Source: Myrica gale
Taxonomy: Eukaryota; Streptophyta; Magnoliopsida; Fagales; Myricaceae
Assembly (NCBI GenBank): GCA_963930655.1
Contig: OZ005613.1
Coordinates: 16,190,501-16,254,500 of the forward strand
Reading direction: 5' to 3'
DNA: 64,000 bases
Numbering within the stretch: the first letter of the stretch is position 1; every line of letters starts with the position of its first letter. The position numbers and the translations under genes were made by a program. Below are positions 36,047-47,631 of this stretch, piece after piece. A model generated the notes under the pieces. It had not been told where the DNA came from. It searched no databases and was given only the letters and a program-made list of their open reading frames with translations.

Positions 36047-37395
36047 TCATTTATGAGAGTTGACGCAGCTGCAATTGATTCGGATTTCGCCTTCATATGG
36101 ACCTGTGAGGACCTGTACGTTCCCAAGCTTTACCATGGACACCGCAAACTGGTAGGAGAAGAGACCGGCCTGGCTAACCAATGCGCTAACAAGAGGTGCA
36201 GTCCTTGAATCCTTGAGCAGCATCTGATCTGTGGATAGGAGTCCCATCTTCTTCTCGATATTATTATAGTACTGAGCATCGAATTTCATAGGGGTTACGG
36301 GATCTAGGTCAACGAGCTCTGACTCCCATCTGCATTTCCCTTTCAAGTAGTTCAAATATTTTGGGTCAATGGATGGATCTGGTTTTCCTGTCCCGCTGTA
36401 GTTAAAGATCCTGTACTGTAAGGAACCACATGAAGCCCTTCCAATGGTGTGCGCTCCTGAAGCAGTCAATTTTGTAATGGTTAATATCATGGCCATTAGA
36501 TTAACACATTTTTCAATATTTTTGCAGGTACAATTTTCAATTAATATAAGGTTAAACAAGAAACAATGAAGGACATTCAGTACTGTTAAGGCATGAAAAG
36601 TTGTGTATGGGCTAGTTGGTTCACCTGAAAGAACAGTCAAATCGACCATATTCAAACCCTTGGACTGGTAAAACTCAATCAGATCAGTAATGCTTTCATG
36701 ACCCATTGGCACTGCATCAGCTTCTTTGGCTAGAGAAATAAACCCATCTTTTCTTCCGTACGGGACCATCCAATAAGGACCTCCCAGCAAAACAGTGGCC
36801 TCCCTAGCCACCGCCGTCAGAATGTCTGCGCACGAGACTGTTCGAGGGCAGTTCTTCTCTAATTCCGCTTTGATATCATCGATCACTTCGAATCCTCTTA
36901 ATGTTCTGCTGGATTTGGCGCTTCTTTCGCTTCCCTCATGGTCTAAAAGAATGGAAGCATCACATCCCTACCTCGCAGAGTACATGAATCAATGCAGAAA
37001 ACATTATATAATATATATATATACATATACGACACAAAATGCAGATATATGAAATAAAAAGAAAAGCCGGTTTGTACAGCAATAGATATGAAAAGTATTC
37101 ACGCAGGAAGCACTCTCACCCTGCAGGCGCTGTCATGAAAGTGCAACCTAATGAGACTGGCAGCGAGGGTGCGATCCTTGTTGAACCATTCTGTCATTTT
37201 TTTGCTGATAATTCCCTCAGCATCTGGACATTTCTGCTGATAATAAGAAAAGGAAAGGGAGTCTTCATCATAAGGTGAGGGATCGGATAACATCTGAATC
37301 TTGTAGTAATCCTGATCAGGCTCGTGGGGGTGGGCAGAGGCTGAAATCAAGTGAAGACCAAGGAGGAGAAAGAGGATCGAAATTGAGGAACTCAT
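36047..37395 (-). CDS. Class III (secretory) plant peroxidase, Prx7-like, with altered HDC motif
   Basis: Exons 37395-37120, 36967-36625 and 36456-36047 (GT-AG, phases agree) encode 342 residues. A signal peptide (MSSSISILFLLLGLHLIS) directs secretion to the wall or vacuole. Landmarks: SYYQQKCPDAEGII at the mature N-terminus, distal heme region RLHFHD with catalytic Arg and His, GCDASILLDHEGSE (calcium site), NCPRTVSCADILT, proximal heme motif GAHTIGRASCGS, and the C-terminal TGPYEGEIRINC. Such enzymes oxidise phenolics with hydrogen peroxide, for example in lignification or defence. Oddity: most members read HDC-F/A-V-R-GCD; here it is HDSACRGCD, so the conserved cysteine after HD is Ser and a new Cys sits two residues later. 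This may alter the disulfide next to the distal site. The start is the Met before the signal peptide; an in-frame upstream Met would add a non-signal leader. Confidence 0.92.
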
Positions 37396-37461
37396 GATGA
37401 TCCTTGTCTCGGAGAATTCAGTGGGCTCTTTGTTTCCAGTGATGGGATATCGGTATAGTCT

Positions 37462-37490
37462 TTTGACTATATATATATATATATAAAAGA
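37462..37490 (-). promoter_or_regulatory. Candidate TATA element of the peroxidase gene
   Basis: On the minus strand CTTTTATATATATATATATAG lies about 75-95 bp upstream of the peroxidase start codon, a plausible distance for a TATA box with a short 5' UTR. It is a TA repeat, so it could be fortuitous. Confidence 0.4.
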
Positions 37491-38531
37491 AAGATTTGGA
37501 GGCCATACATCAATCATGCATATGCAGAACTAGAACGACGTGAGACGCACACCCTCAAACAAAGAGATGACATGCCAGCATGTAGAGGTTGACAAGATTT
37601 CCATTAATTGTTTGTTAATAAAAGAATTAAATCATAGGAAAATGGCTTTTGCGCCTAATTTGTTTAATCCAGATGCTAGTAATATTTATTGATTTGATCA
37701 AATCATACGCCACTTAGAACTAGATAATTATCGTTTCTAATATAAATTTTGTCTTTTGCTATGAACATATGTGAATCCAATGCTCTTTGTTTTTTTCCTC
37801 CCGGCCGATCAATATTCCGGCCTCAAAAGTCAAACCTTCATTGATGGGCACCTGATTATCAGTGAGTTTGTTTGTAAAATTTTAATAAAATTTTGAGTTG
37901 GTGTAAAAAAAAGATGATATTAAAATTAGTGAATGCGAGATAAAAGTGAAAGTAAAATTTTAATAAAATTTTTGTTCAACACTGTCTGTTTGAATTCGGA
38001 AAGTTCTATATTAATGTGTCGGATATTCCACGTGTCCTACTGGAGTCTCGGTTGATCGTGATACCTGATTACCATTTACCTATGATCTCCTCCTATTGGT
38101 CGACCTCGACATGGCAATGGCAATATGGCAATACGAGATAAGCACACATGTAAATTAATATATATATTACCTGACGAAGCTTGAAGCTAGGCCTCTATAT
38201 ATATGTCCGTCCTGAAGTCTAAAAAAATCATGGGCTTAGATATGAGTAAGCCCAATGTACCCTTCATATTTCCGGGCTGGTCCAACAAGTGGGCCACCCC
38301 ATTGGTGTCCGTCGTGTAGTCAAATATGTGTCTCTTGTACGAAAAAGCTTACGAGCACTAATGTAGAGCAAAGAGGGCACACCATTTCCTTTGACAGGAA
38401 GTGCATGAGGACATGAAGTACAAATCCTAAACATCTACCAACCCAGATTCTTTTTACTGCCCTTGGGAAATTTCTCTTGTTGATATTTCTACCAGAACAC
38501 ATGCATATCGCCAGTGTCCGGACCCTCCCAA
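37491..38531. other. Intergenic region, nothing recognised
   Basis: AT-rich DNA upstream of the peroxidase gene. Two short direct repeats of AAAATTTTAATAAAATTTTTG-type sequence lie at about 37870-37975. No gene or element is supported. Confidence 0.4.
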
Positions 38532-38539
38532 GTCGTATG

Positions 38540-38701
38540 CATAAGCGGAGCCAGGAAGGTGATTAATGGGGGGCAAGTTCTTAAAGAAAAATGGTAAAAA
38601 AAAAATTTATTTGAAAAAAAAAAATTAGGTGTAAAAATTTTTGTTTTAGGGAGCCAACCGGGGCAGTGGCCCCGGTACGCCCCCCCTTGCCTCCGCCAGT
38701 G
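38540..38701. mobile_element. 162-bp Tip100-like hAT MITE with perfect 8-bp target duplication
   Basis: Left end CATAAGCGGAGCCAGG; right end CTTGCCTCCGCCAGTG. It is flanked on both sides by GTCGTATG (38532-38539 and 38702-38709). The ends match the CAGTGGCGGAGCC type of the Tip100 branch of hAT. The right 50 bp (GGGGCAGTGGCCCCGG then CCCCCCTTGCC) strongly resemble the element end at 23690-23736. Confidence 0.9.
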
Positions 38702-38892
38702 GTCGTATGCATATAAGAATAGGGTGGGGAGGAGCTCCGGACAGGAGAGAGTGGGTGAAAGGTTTTTTCAGACAAGGGGGAGGCGGGTTCTAGAAAAAGG
38801 GAGGAGTCTCTCTCTAGAACGAAAAGTAAGACTCCATAGAGGTTGCAATGAGAATAACGTTCCTCACTACTCGAGAGTACTCCTCATGGGGT

Positions 38893-39990
38893 CAGTGGCG
38901 GAACGAAGGGGTAGCGACCCTGGGCGGCCGCTACCCCTCACGCCACAAAAAATATATTTTTTTTATTACTTTTTTTTAAATAAATTGGCTTGGGCCCGAT
39001 ACCCCTGAGGCTCAGGCCCAGGCCAACTATATATATGTTTCCTGTGAGTGTTGAAAACCTTAATGAGGTCTCAAGCAGTATTTTGATGGCTGAAACGTGG
39101 CTTAGGAACCGTGCTTATAATTTTCCACTAATTGGACTACCTAAAGAAGTAGGATTCGACTATTTGGGGACTAAGAAAATATAATAGTAGCAATCAATAA
39201 TAGGACAAATACTAGTTGGTTAAGTCCGTGTTTAATTATTCGGAATATTATGAAAAAAAAATATTGTTGTGATTTTTTGATGAATTAGGGATTTGATGAA
39301 TTTTTTGAATTAGGGATATGTGAATTAGGGATTTGTGAATTCGAGATTTTATGAATTTTGTGAATTAGAGATATGTGAATTATGGATTTTATGAATTTTG
39401 TGAATTAGAAATGTGTGAATTTTGTGGGTTGTTAAGTTGTGGGTTGTTGGAAGTGCTGGGATATATTGTTGAATTTTGTGGGTTGTTGCCTGTTGGAAGT
39501 GCTGGGATATGTTGTTGTACTGTTTTGCTTTTGTGGAATTGGTTGTCATCTATGATTTAAGGGAAAAATATTTTTCTAAAGAGCTAAAGAGAATTTCTTA
39601 TAGATCTTTCTATGATTTAAGGGTTTATATTTCAAGAGTCAAAACAAAAATCATTATAACTTTTTCGGAGAGGCTAAGAGGAGATTGTGAACAGGAGACT
39701 TCACTTTGCATCTCCACATGTGTAGTGTACATCGAGCATGATGTTTTTATGGATATTGAGAACGAAGTCGTTTTGCAACATTTTCAAAAGATGCAAAATC
39801 GTAGGATGCAATTATCACCTCTCAGTCGCATTACATAGCATGATACATGTATTATGCTATTTTTAATGTTTTTAGTCTTTAATTTTTGATATTGTAATTA
39901 TAAGACAATTTTTATCATTATAAAGAAAAAAAATTGTCATTTCGTCTTTAGAATTCGACCCACTGAACTTTGGTCCTGGTTCCGCCAATG
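38893..39990 (+). mobile_element. 1.1-kb Tip100-like hAT deletion derivative with perfect 8-bp target duplication
   Basis: Left end CAGTGGCGGAACGAAGGGG, right end TGGTTCCGCCAATG, flanked by CATGGGGT on both sides (38885-38892 and 39991-39998). The plus strand near the right end (about 39700-39836) reads CVVYIEHDVFMDIENEVVLQ and HFQKMQNRRMQL followed by a stop, matching the C-terminal end of TTF-type/ZMYM-like hAT transposases (xCIYIE ... xxIxxxFxxMKxRRxxL). So the element kept both ends and the last piece of its transposase gene and lost the rest. Its left half carries short tandem repeats (separate entry). Confidence 0.88.
39283..39520. repeat. Degenerate short tandem repeats inside the Tip100-like element
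   Basis: From 39283 to about 39425 a ~19-21-bp unit of the form GAATTAGGGATTTGTGAATT recurs about six times with variation. It is followed by two copies of a ~60-bp block containing TTTGTGGGTTGTT and GGAAGTGCTGGGATAT (about 39415-39470 and 39471-39515). Confidence 0.75.
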
Positions 39991-39998
39991 CATGGGGT

Positions 39999-41961
39999 CC
40001 CATGATTATTCTTGAGACAAAGCATCAAAGTTGGTAAAAGTAAAAAAAAAAAAAAGAGCCGATAGTTGTTTTCTGAGTGGTTGGAACTTGGAAGATTGTT
40101 GTCACGTCGTACCACAACCAATGTTGTCTGATGCTCCAAGTCCATGTTCACGTGTGCTTGAACACCAAAACATGTACAGCCAAGCAGATCGAATATTACC
40201 CAAAGTCGATAGTTTGTTTCTGACTAGTCGAAAGTGTGGTTTTATACTTCCACGTACCAATATTCCATGAGGTCAAGTTCACGTGAGCTTTACATCAAAA
40301 TTTGTGGAGTATCCATGCTCGGGTTAGATAATTAAGATAGAATTTATGCAGCCAATATTCTACTTGGGAACGTACGGGATTCTGATAATAATCTTTAACA
40401 ACTATTAAGTTTACTATTTAATTATAATAATAATGGATTAAGGGCATCTCAATGTAAGTATATATAGAGACCCAAGGCAAAAATTTAAAGTAGCTAGCGC
40501 AGCTCTTTTTGGGTATAATATAAGATAAACTATATATCAAAGTAAATATATATCTAGCTTAGAACCAACTTCATAAGCAAATATGATCTATAAAATTACG
40601 TCACAAAAATGGTGGTTTATATATAATTAAGATGCTATTTTTTTAAACAAAATGGGCCTTTCTTGGGAGGTAGAGGTCTTATGCAAACGCCTAGGGCTAC
40701 CCACCTCTTTAGCGAAGCTGGAACGACTTACAACAAAAGGGTACTGGCCTTGCTGCCTAAGAATAGACTTGTGCAATAATAACTCTTAATTTACTGCAAT
40801 TTAATAATAAAAAACGAATAATATATAGGCCTTCATAATAACTTTAATTTTTACACATTTTACCTTTCACAAACCCCAATAAATCTCGATTTTCAAAATT
40901 TCGAAAATATTCCCGTGGCAAACAAAACATACACAGTAAATTTTAACTCGAATCTGGATCAATGGAACCAGAGAACAGGCCGGGTTTTACATGCACGTTT
41001 TGATCGAGAGATAACAACACCCTATCATGAGTACAAACATGTCCAAAAGTCTCGAGTTTTTCACTGTCCTGCGTGATAGCTGAAAATGGGGTTTCTAAGA
41101 CAGGAAGTCTATACACACCAATGTTTGCTTCGTAGTGAGGGAGTTAAACCATTGAAAAGTGTCTAATAATTGAGCAAGCTTCATTAAGCTCAACGCAAAT
41201 CCAAACCGCTTGTCACAGCAAAAATTAACGAGTTCATAAATTATGACAAATATGAAGATCCTCTTTCCTCTTGCACCTCCAACTACGATAGCATTGAAAA
41301 AAAATCCATTCAAATATCACAACCATGTCAAGAGATGTGCAATGCATGCATGCCACAAATATTTCAAGTATATCACACATTAAATCCCGAGAAAATCTCC
41401 CCAGCCATTAGCATCTCCCATTCAACATTAGTTCATAAACTTCTGTAGATCCCCACAAAAACTTCTTCTCTGACTAGCAGATGACTAGCATATAGTCCAA
41501 ACACTAATATATATTCATAATCAGCCCACAAATCAACCTACTTAGATTCATGTGAGATCCGTTTGAGTACCGAACTGCACCACTAAATGTTTCATTTCAA
41601 CTACTTTTTTTTTAAGATTCCATGAAACTCGTACTCGTCACATTGCAGAGGTTTAAACCCATAATTATCTAAAGCATGGCCCTCATTACGTAATCTCATA
41701 AGACAGTTCTCAAAATAGTCTACAAAGAACATAGCTCAAGCAATTCTGTTTATTGATGGAGATATTGCATTAGCCAGTCTGCATCATGGAAGTACCTCCA
41801 GGATTTTTCTGTAGCAAAAAGTAAATAAAGTAAGAGTCGTTCAGCCTTAGAAACAGATAAAACTAACTGGAAAACAAACAACCATCTACAACTCAAAGAC
41901 CACATTTACGGAGAACAAGAATGCCTTGTCTGAAGATGTCATAATCCACTGAAAAAGGCAG
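39999..41961. other. Intergenic region, nothing recognised
   Basis: AT-rich DNA with no supported gene. A GC-richer patch at about 40650-40760 (GGGAGGTAGAGGTCTTATGC, GGGCTACCCACC) may be an old repeat tail. The final 200 bp are the 3' flank of the complex I-type gene. Confidence 0.35.
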
Positions 41962-43755
41962 CTATTCATCATCTTCATCTGCAATTCATAGCAGAGATTA
42001 CAAGATGAATAAAGAGGTTCAAAAAGAAACAGAAGAGGGGGAGGGAAGAGAAGGGAGGGAGGGAGGGGGGAACAATGTGCTACAGATACAATTACAAACA
42101 CACAGATTTCCTCTTTGTTTTTGTGAATTAAAACATTTTAGACCAAATGATTTGGCATAGAAAATGCCTAGAAAGAGAAAAATCTCCACCATATTAGGTG
42201 TAATTCGAGACACAAGTAATTGAACTTTCGGGGGTAATAAACATTTAGGTTTACGAGGTGGATAATACTTCCAGACAACAACCTTCAATTTACTTAACAT
42301 GAATACAGTTAATCCAGGTTACACATGTAATTCCAAAAATCAACCAAAGCGTACAGCTACCGGGATAAATCAAATCATAACAGTTTGAAAAGTACAATTC
42401 ACTTCGTGCTCTCTAGCACTTGCATTGCTCCCATTGGACAACTTACCCAATATATATTCGGCAGCATGGGCAGCACATACAAACAAGCAGAGTCTTGTGG
42501 CAGGACATTAATATAACGGGCCAAAACAAAAATGAAAGTCCATACTATAAAAAGCATTTGGAAAATGCACATATAAGAATCCCACAAGGTTTTGGAGGAG
42601 TGTGGAAGGAAACAGAGTGCAGTGCTAGGAAACTACTCCCTGGATGCTAGGACCTCAACCTCCCCTTCTTACAAATGGGAGCCAGGGGGTACCAATTGGT
42701 CGAAGGACCATTGAAGAAGTGATATAGAAAAGATTGTCAGTGACTTCTGTCAATATAAAGAAAATTCCTGGCACGCACTCTAGTGATAACCACGAAAAGA
42801 CGTAACGCCATCAGTAACACCAAGAGAAGAGACTCTGGAGTTACTCAAAGAACACTAGGGGGCAGAACAATACGGGTATGCATTACCCTTCTATCAACAC
42901 ATTAGATGAAACTCTAAACTAAAACAAAAAACAGGGAACGAGAACCAACAAGTTATCAGCTGGCACAAACCATAGTTGCCCAAAAAAAGAATGGTCCAAC
43001 TATTGAAAAAAAAAAAAAGGAATTATGCTTAAGAGCAACCAACCGGAGCTAATTCAAAGGCTAAAACTAATTGCTATCAAGGGGGCCTAATTACCCTCCA
43101 AAAATGACCTTTTAGTTTTCTATCATAATCCAAACTCTATCCACCAAAGTAAAATGTATGAGAAAATCCTATTGGGAATTCATCAAAAGAAAAAAGGCGC
43201 TTCAGGTGGTGGAGTTTCTAGCTACCGACAGTGTACGAGAGAAGATACGAAGGAAAAGCAATTTCACGAAGTGAACACAATCTGATTGGGATTTCTCATG
43301 CCCAACTAATCTGGAAACTCAATTTCACAATCAATCGCAGGAAGTCAGCACAGATAGCATTGAGTGTGACCCACGTGAAATAAATTGAAGAGCAAATCCG
43401 AAATACAGAGAGAAGAAAGAAAGTACCGAAGTAGCGGCGCTCGTTGGCGGCCTTGGCTTTGTCGAGCATCTTGTCGAGGTCCACCTGGAGCTGGGCGTCC
43501 CATTTGACAAGCTGGTTTACGAACACGGACCCCAGACCCATCCCCAATACGTGCTCCCACGGATCTAAACATAACAATATAACCTTCAGCCCAAAATTAC
43601 ATTGGGAAATGAAACAAATCGAACAAAGATAGAAGAAAAGGGCCTTTTGCAATTCGATACTTACGGCGCATGTAAGGGAGCTTACGGAGGGCGTTCGAGT
43701 ACATCTGGGTACCCAATCCCAACAGGGCTCCGACCATCGTCGCGCTCCACGCCAT
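41962..43755 (-). CDS. 81-residue mitochondrial complex I-type subunit (At4g20150-like)
   Basis: Three exons: 43755-43665, 43564-43427 and a tiny 17-bp last exon at 41978-41962, after a 1.45-kb intron. Joined they give 81 residues: MAWSATMVGALLGLGTQMYS at the N-terminus, a central GMGLGSVFVNQLVKWDAQLQ, then DLDKMLDKAKAANERRYFDE and an acidic end (DEDDE). The only extended hydrophobic stretches (about residues 7-20 and 36-48) suggest one or two membrane segments. This matches a highly conserved small plant protein, represented in Arabidopsis by At4g20150, also 81 residues and found in purified mitochondrial complex I, where I recall it being equated with B14.5b/NDUFC2. The gene model is strong because the phases and the acidic micro-exon agree; the functional label is from memory. 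Confidence 0.82.
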
Positions 43756-45200
43756 CTCTCTCTCCCTCCTCTCTCGCTGCAAAGTGCAAACACTGACGAG
43801 TTCGACTCGGCGAACTACGTCACTCCACTTGAATATTGATTGTCACCGTGTCCGCACCGGATTTGGATTTGGACCGGGACCGGGACCCGGACCCGGAATC
43901 CAAAACCCCATCCAGTTCTCTCTTTAATTCTTTTTTTTTTCCTCGTCCTCTCTTGTAAAACTAGTGAGTTTTCTCTTGTAATTCAAATCTTCTTCCCGAA
44001 CAAAGAAAGCATTAAAATTAGCCGTCCACTATGCTTATAAACTTGTACAAATGATAGATGTTCCAAGGGCACTGAAAATTAACTTCAAATTATTTTATTT
44101 TCTTTAGAGTTTGCTTATAAATATATATAAGTAGTTTTGCAAAATTTCAGCACAAAAAAAGTTAGGTAATTGATGATGCCAAAAATCACCACTGACCGAA
44201 GCCGATCATACTTGAAAAGGAACAAGAAGAGGGGGCGGTGTCGGATCCGGAGACTTCGATGCCTAAGTTAAATCTCAAGAAAATTTGAGTATGAAAAGTG
44301 CAATTGAAGCTTCAATCTAAAGAAGTAATTAGACTTGAAGAATGGAATTAAGCATGAAACTTGAGAATGAAATTAAGCATGAGACTTGAGAAAATATGAA
44401 GATGAATACTTGCTTATTAATATGTAGAGGGATTAGAGTTTTAAGAGAAAACCTAATAATGTGAGCCTTATGATTCTTTTAAATGGAGGGATTAGAGTCC
44501 TAAGATGAGTCATAATAATGTGAGTTTATTATTCTTTTAAATGGTTGAGCTGGAAAATATGGAGGGATAAATTCTGAGCTGGAGGCCTTGGGCGTCTGTG
44601 GCCTTGGACGGATGGGTTGGTGTATTTCAATAGACTGGGTCGGTCATATTATAGTCCATCAGTAATCATATTTCATCATCCCATGTTCCTTATCTTCTAA
44701 ATTTTGATTATAAAAACAAAGAAAATTACTAATTCATTTTCAAAGCAAGTGAAATCGAGATTAGATCTTCAAATCAGCTTTATAACGAGAATCAATAAAA
44801 ACTTAAATAAAGTAATTTTTACTTTCTTCAGAAGTTATGTAAAATGAAGGAAAAACATACACCTTTCACCCTCAAAATTAGACGATCACCGACAACATTG
44901 TCCCTAAACTCGTGATTCACGCTTGAACTTTTTTTTCTACGGATGTTACACATTTTCTTCGGCTACTATTTTCACATTAATTTGGTCGCATTATACATAG
45001 GAATAATATTCTCTACAGCTTGGATTGTTAAGAGGAAAATTGTCCTTAACACAAGATTAACCCCCCTAAACATCAACCATAAGGACAATCACTCTTTCCT
45101 CCAACTGGCCGCGCATAACCAGGAAAATGCTCAATGGCATCCCGCATCCAATTCTTCCAACGTGCAAAAAAAATATGGGGGAGAAAAAAATCAGGGGCAG
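43756..45200. other. Intergenic region with short local duplications
   Basis: Directly upstream of the complex I-type gene is a GGGACC-type repeat (43875-43900). At about 44335-44390 GAATGGAATTAAGCATGA-type units are tandemly duplicated, and a ~60-bp block (GGGATTAGAGT ... TAATAATGTGAG ... ATTCTTTTAAATGG) is duplicated at about 44429-44486 and 44487-44544. No gene supported. Confidence 0.55.
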
Positions 45201-45494
45201 GTTTATATTGTAAAAAATTGTAGAATTATAGTATAATTATGAATATTTATGTAAAATAGTATTTTATAGGTGTTTGTGTAAATAATAGAGAGATAGTTTG
45301 ATGTAATTGTTTAATAAAAAAATATTGAAATTAGGTGAAAAATTATAGAGAGAGAAAATTTGTGTTAAGTAAAAAAGTAAAACATTGTTGGAGATTGTGT
45401 TAAATATATTTGTGTTTGTGTTTAAATTTGTAAGATATTCGATGATAATTTTGTAAATAGATTTAAATTTTAAAAAAAACTTGAAAACGAAAAT
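45201..45494 (+). mobile_element. ~300-bp MITE, copy 2 of 3 (degraded ends)
   Basis: Shares with 35392-35692, in the same order, TTTTATAGGTGTTTGTGTAA, TTTGATGTAATTGTTTAATA, AGAGAGAAAATTTGTGTT, TTGTTGGAGATTGTGT and the right end TTGAAAACGAAAATG. The left end has decayed. Confidence 0.72.
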
Positions 45495-46260
45495 GCCGTG
45501 CCTGGACGGTTAGAGAGACCCGTCGCTACTTGTCCGTACGTTGGATTGTCTGTAGGTGAGTGTAACGATACTACCATCTTGATCTTCGAAGCACAAGCCG
45601 CAAAATTAGCTGCCACACAAGTCCAAAATTCCCAATGCTCGTGACCAAATTAGCTGCCACAAAAGTACAAATCTCAACAACCCCATTTTTCCTGAGATCA
45701 ACGACCTCAACTTAGAGGGTCATCCCCCCTGGCTCGTGACCCTCAGGATTCAATGCAAGGATCTCTGGCAGATAGCAATCATGGCCTGTCCAGGATTTTT
45801 ACATCCCTCGCTAGTCACTGGAGAGGATTCTAGACTCATCTTTTGTTAGAGAATATAATCTATATTTAAAAATCTATTTCTTTTTAGAAGTTTAAGTTTT
45901 TTATATATAAATAATAAATTTACATAATATTAGAATCATAATCATTAGTCAGATTCATAATCTTAGCTCTAATTATGCTGCACATAATTGAACTTTTTAG
46001 ATTATGGAAGGGTTCCTATCCCACATACTCCCCCTCCCTTGTTTTCTTTGTTTGTGTGTTTTTTTTTCTTAGATTACTCCCTCCCTTGGTTACTGATATG
46101 GGTCTAGAACCCCCCCGGTCCTCCCTTACAATCCACTCTAGGCCCGGGAAATTACAAGTGTCACGTCATAAACTCTTTTCGTTTTTCATATCTGACTACT
46201 CTCTCTTAGTCATCGAATCTAATTGCCCGTGGTCTCAAAATCCTCAAAAAAAAGTGAAAT

Positions 46261-46632
46261 TTACTTTTTAGTCCTTAGATTTCAGGTACTTTTTCATTTT
46301 AGTCATTCATTTTCAACTTTCAAATTTTTAGTCTTTAAGTTTTCTTTGTTTGATGAAATGGTCATTCCGTCAGTCTGTCGTCCATATGCTTAATGGAACT
46401 CTCTGACACGTCAGCAAATTTGTAGCAGTCAATCGCATATAACAGTCGCCTGCTCACTTTCAACATATATACCCGGTCGATCGCTTCATGTGTCGTTAAG
46501 CATATGGACAGCAGACTGACGGAATGACCATTTCGTCAAAAAAAAAGAAAATTCAATGACTACAAATTTGAAAATTGAAAGTGAAGGACTAAAATGAAAA
46601 AGTATCAAAAACTTAAAGACTAAAATGCCAAT
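46261..46632. mobile_element. Foldback MITE with ~130-bp inverted arms
   Basis: The left arm (46261-46396) and right arm (46494-46632) are near-perfect reverse complements: for example TGGTCATTCCGTCAGTCTG then GTCCATATGCTTAA on the left, and TTAAGCATATGGAC then CAGACTGACGGAATGACCA on the right. Further out, CTTTTTAGTCCTTAGA-type and TAAAATGAAAAAGTA-type sequences pair as well. The ~100-bp loop contains no gene. Such a transcript would form a long hairpin. Confidence 0.82.
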
Positions 46633-47631
46633 TTTCAAAAAAAAAACACACCAAGTCCACCTAATCATATAAAAAGTCAAAATTTCAAAATAAAAAGCTT
46701 TTCGGTTTTTTTTTTTAATTTATTTTTTCAGAGCAAAGAGGGCAACTTGGTCAAAAAGGAATCCTTCTCTCTTCCTACTCCTTGTTCCTACCTTTGTTTT
46801 TTTCCTGCATTTCACTCTAAGATTGCTCTAATTTCATAGCCATCACCCAGCTACTTTTTCTGGTGATCACTGAAACGCATATGTTGAGTTGGATGATAGC
46901 AAAACTTGACTCAAGGTGTGTCATGTTGATAAACCCGGCAAAACGAAATTTTTTATGGAAATAAAAAAAAAGGGAATTAATTGATTTGAAATGTTGAAAA
47001 TTAACAAAATGAAATTAATTTACAAATGAAGCTAAATTAAAAATTCCCTTATCCTAAGTTTTTAATAATTCACACTTAATCTACTTGCTTTTATTTATTG
47101 ATAAAAAATGGTAAACATCAATGAGCGAAAGTCACAAGATTAAAGTTTAATATGTCAATATATATATATATTAAGATAACATCTCCATTCTCAAACGTGC
47201 AGGCATATACAGATACACCCCCCACAAGAAGGAGAGACTCAGACACAGTCAGAACACTTCTCTCAATTTTAATGTCTTATAAATATTTGAAAGTCAAACT
47301 CCTTTTGTTATGTTGGAGAAGTAAAGGTATTTGTTGAAGAAAGTGTTCTATGACTTGTTATCACTTAATTGCTTGCCATATATATATATTTATATATAAG
47401 TAAATGCTTGACTGAGCTTATTAATTTTCAGACAATTAAGCTGTGCGTATAAAAACGCAACACTAACAATTTATAGAATTAAAATTGACTAGTGGAATAG
47501 GTAAAGATATTACTGGACCGAATGGGGTTTTGAGAAAAATTAATTTTAATTGGAAATTGAAGAGCAGCACATAGGCGATCAATTTATTTTACTTTATTTT
47601 TTGTATAAGAGAATATTGAATTATGTATGCA
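46633..47631. other. Intergenic AT-rich region
   Basis: No gene or repeat recognised apart from TA-rich runs (for example about 47158-47170 and 47382-47398). Confidence 0.35.
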
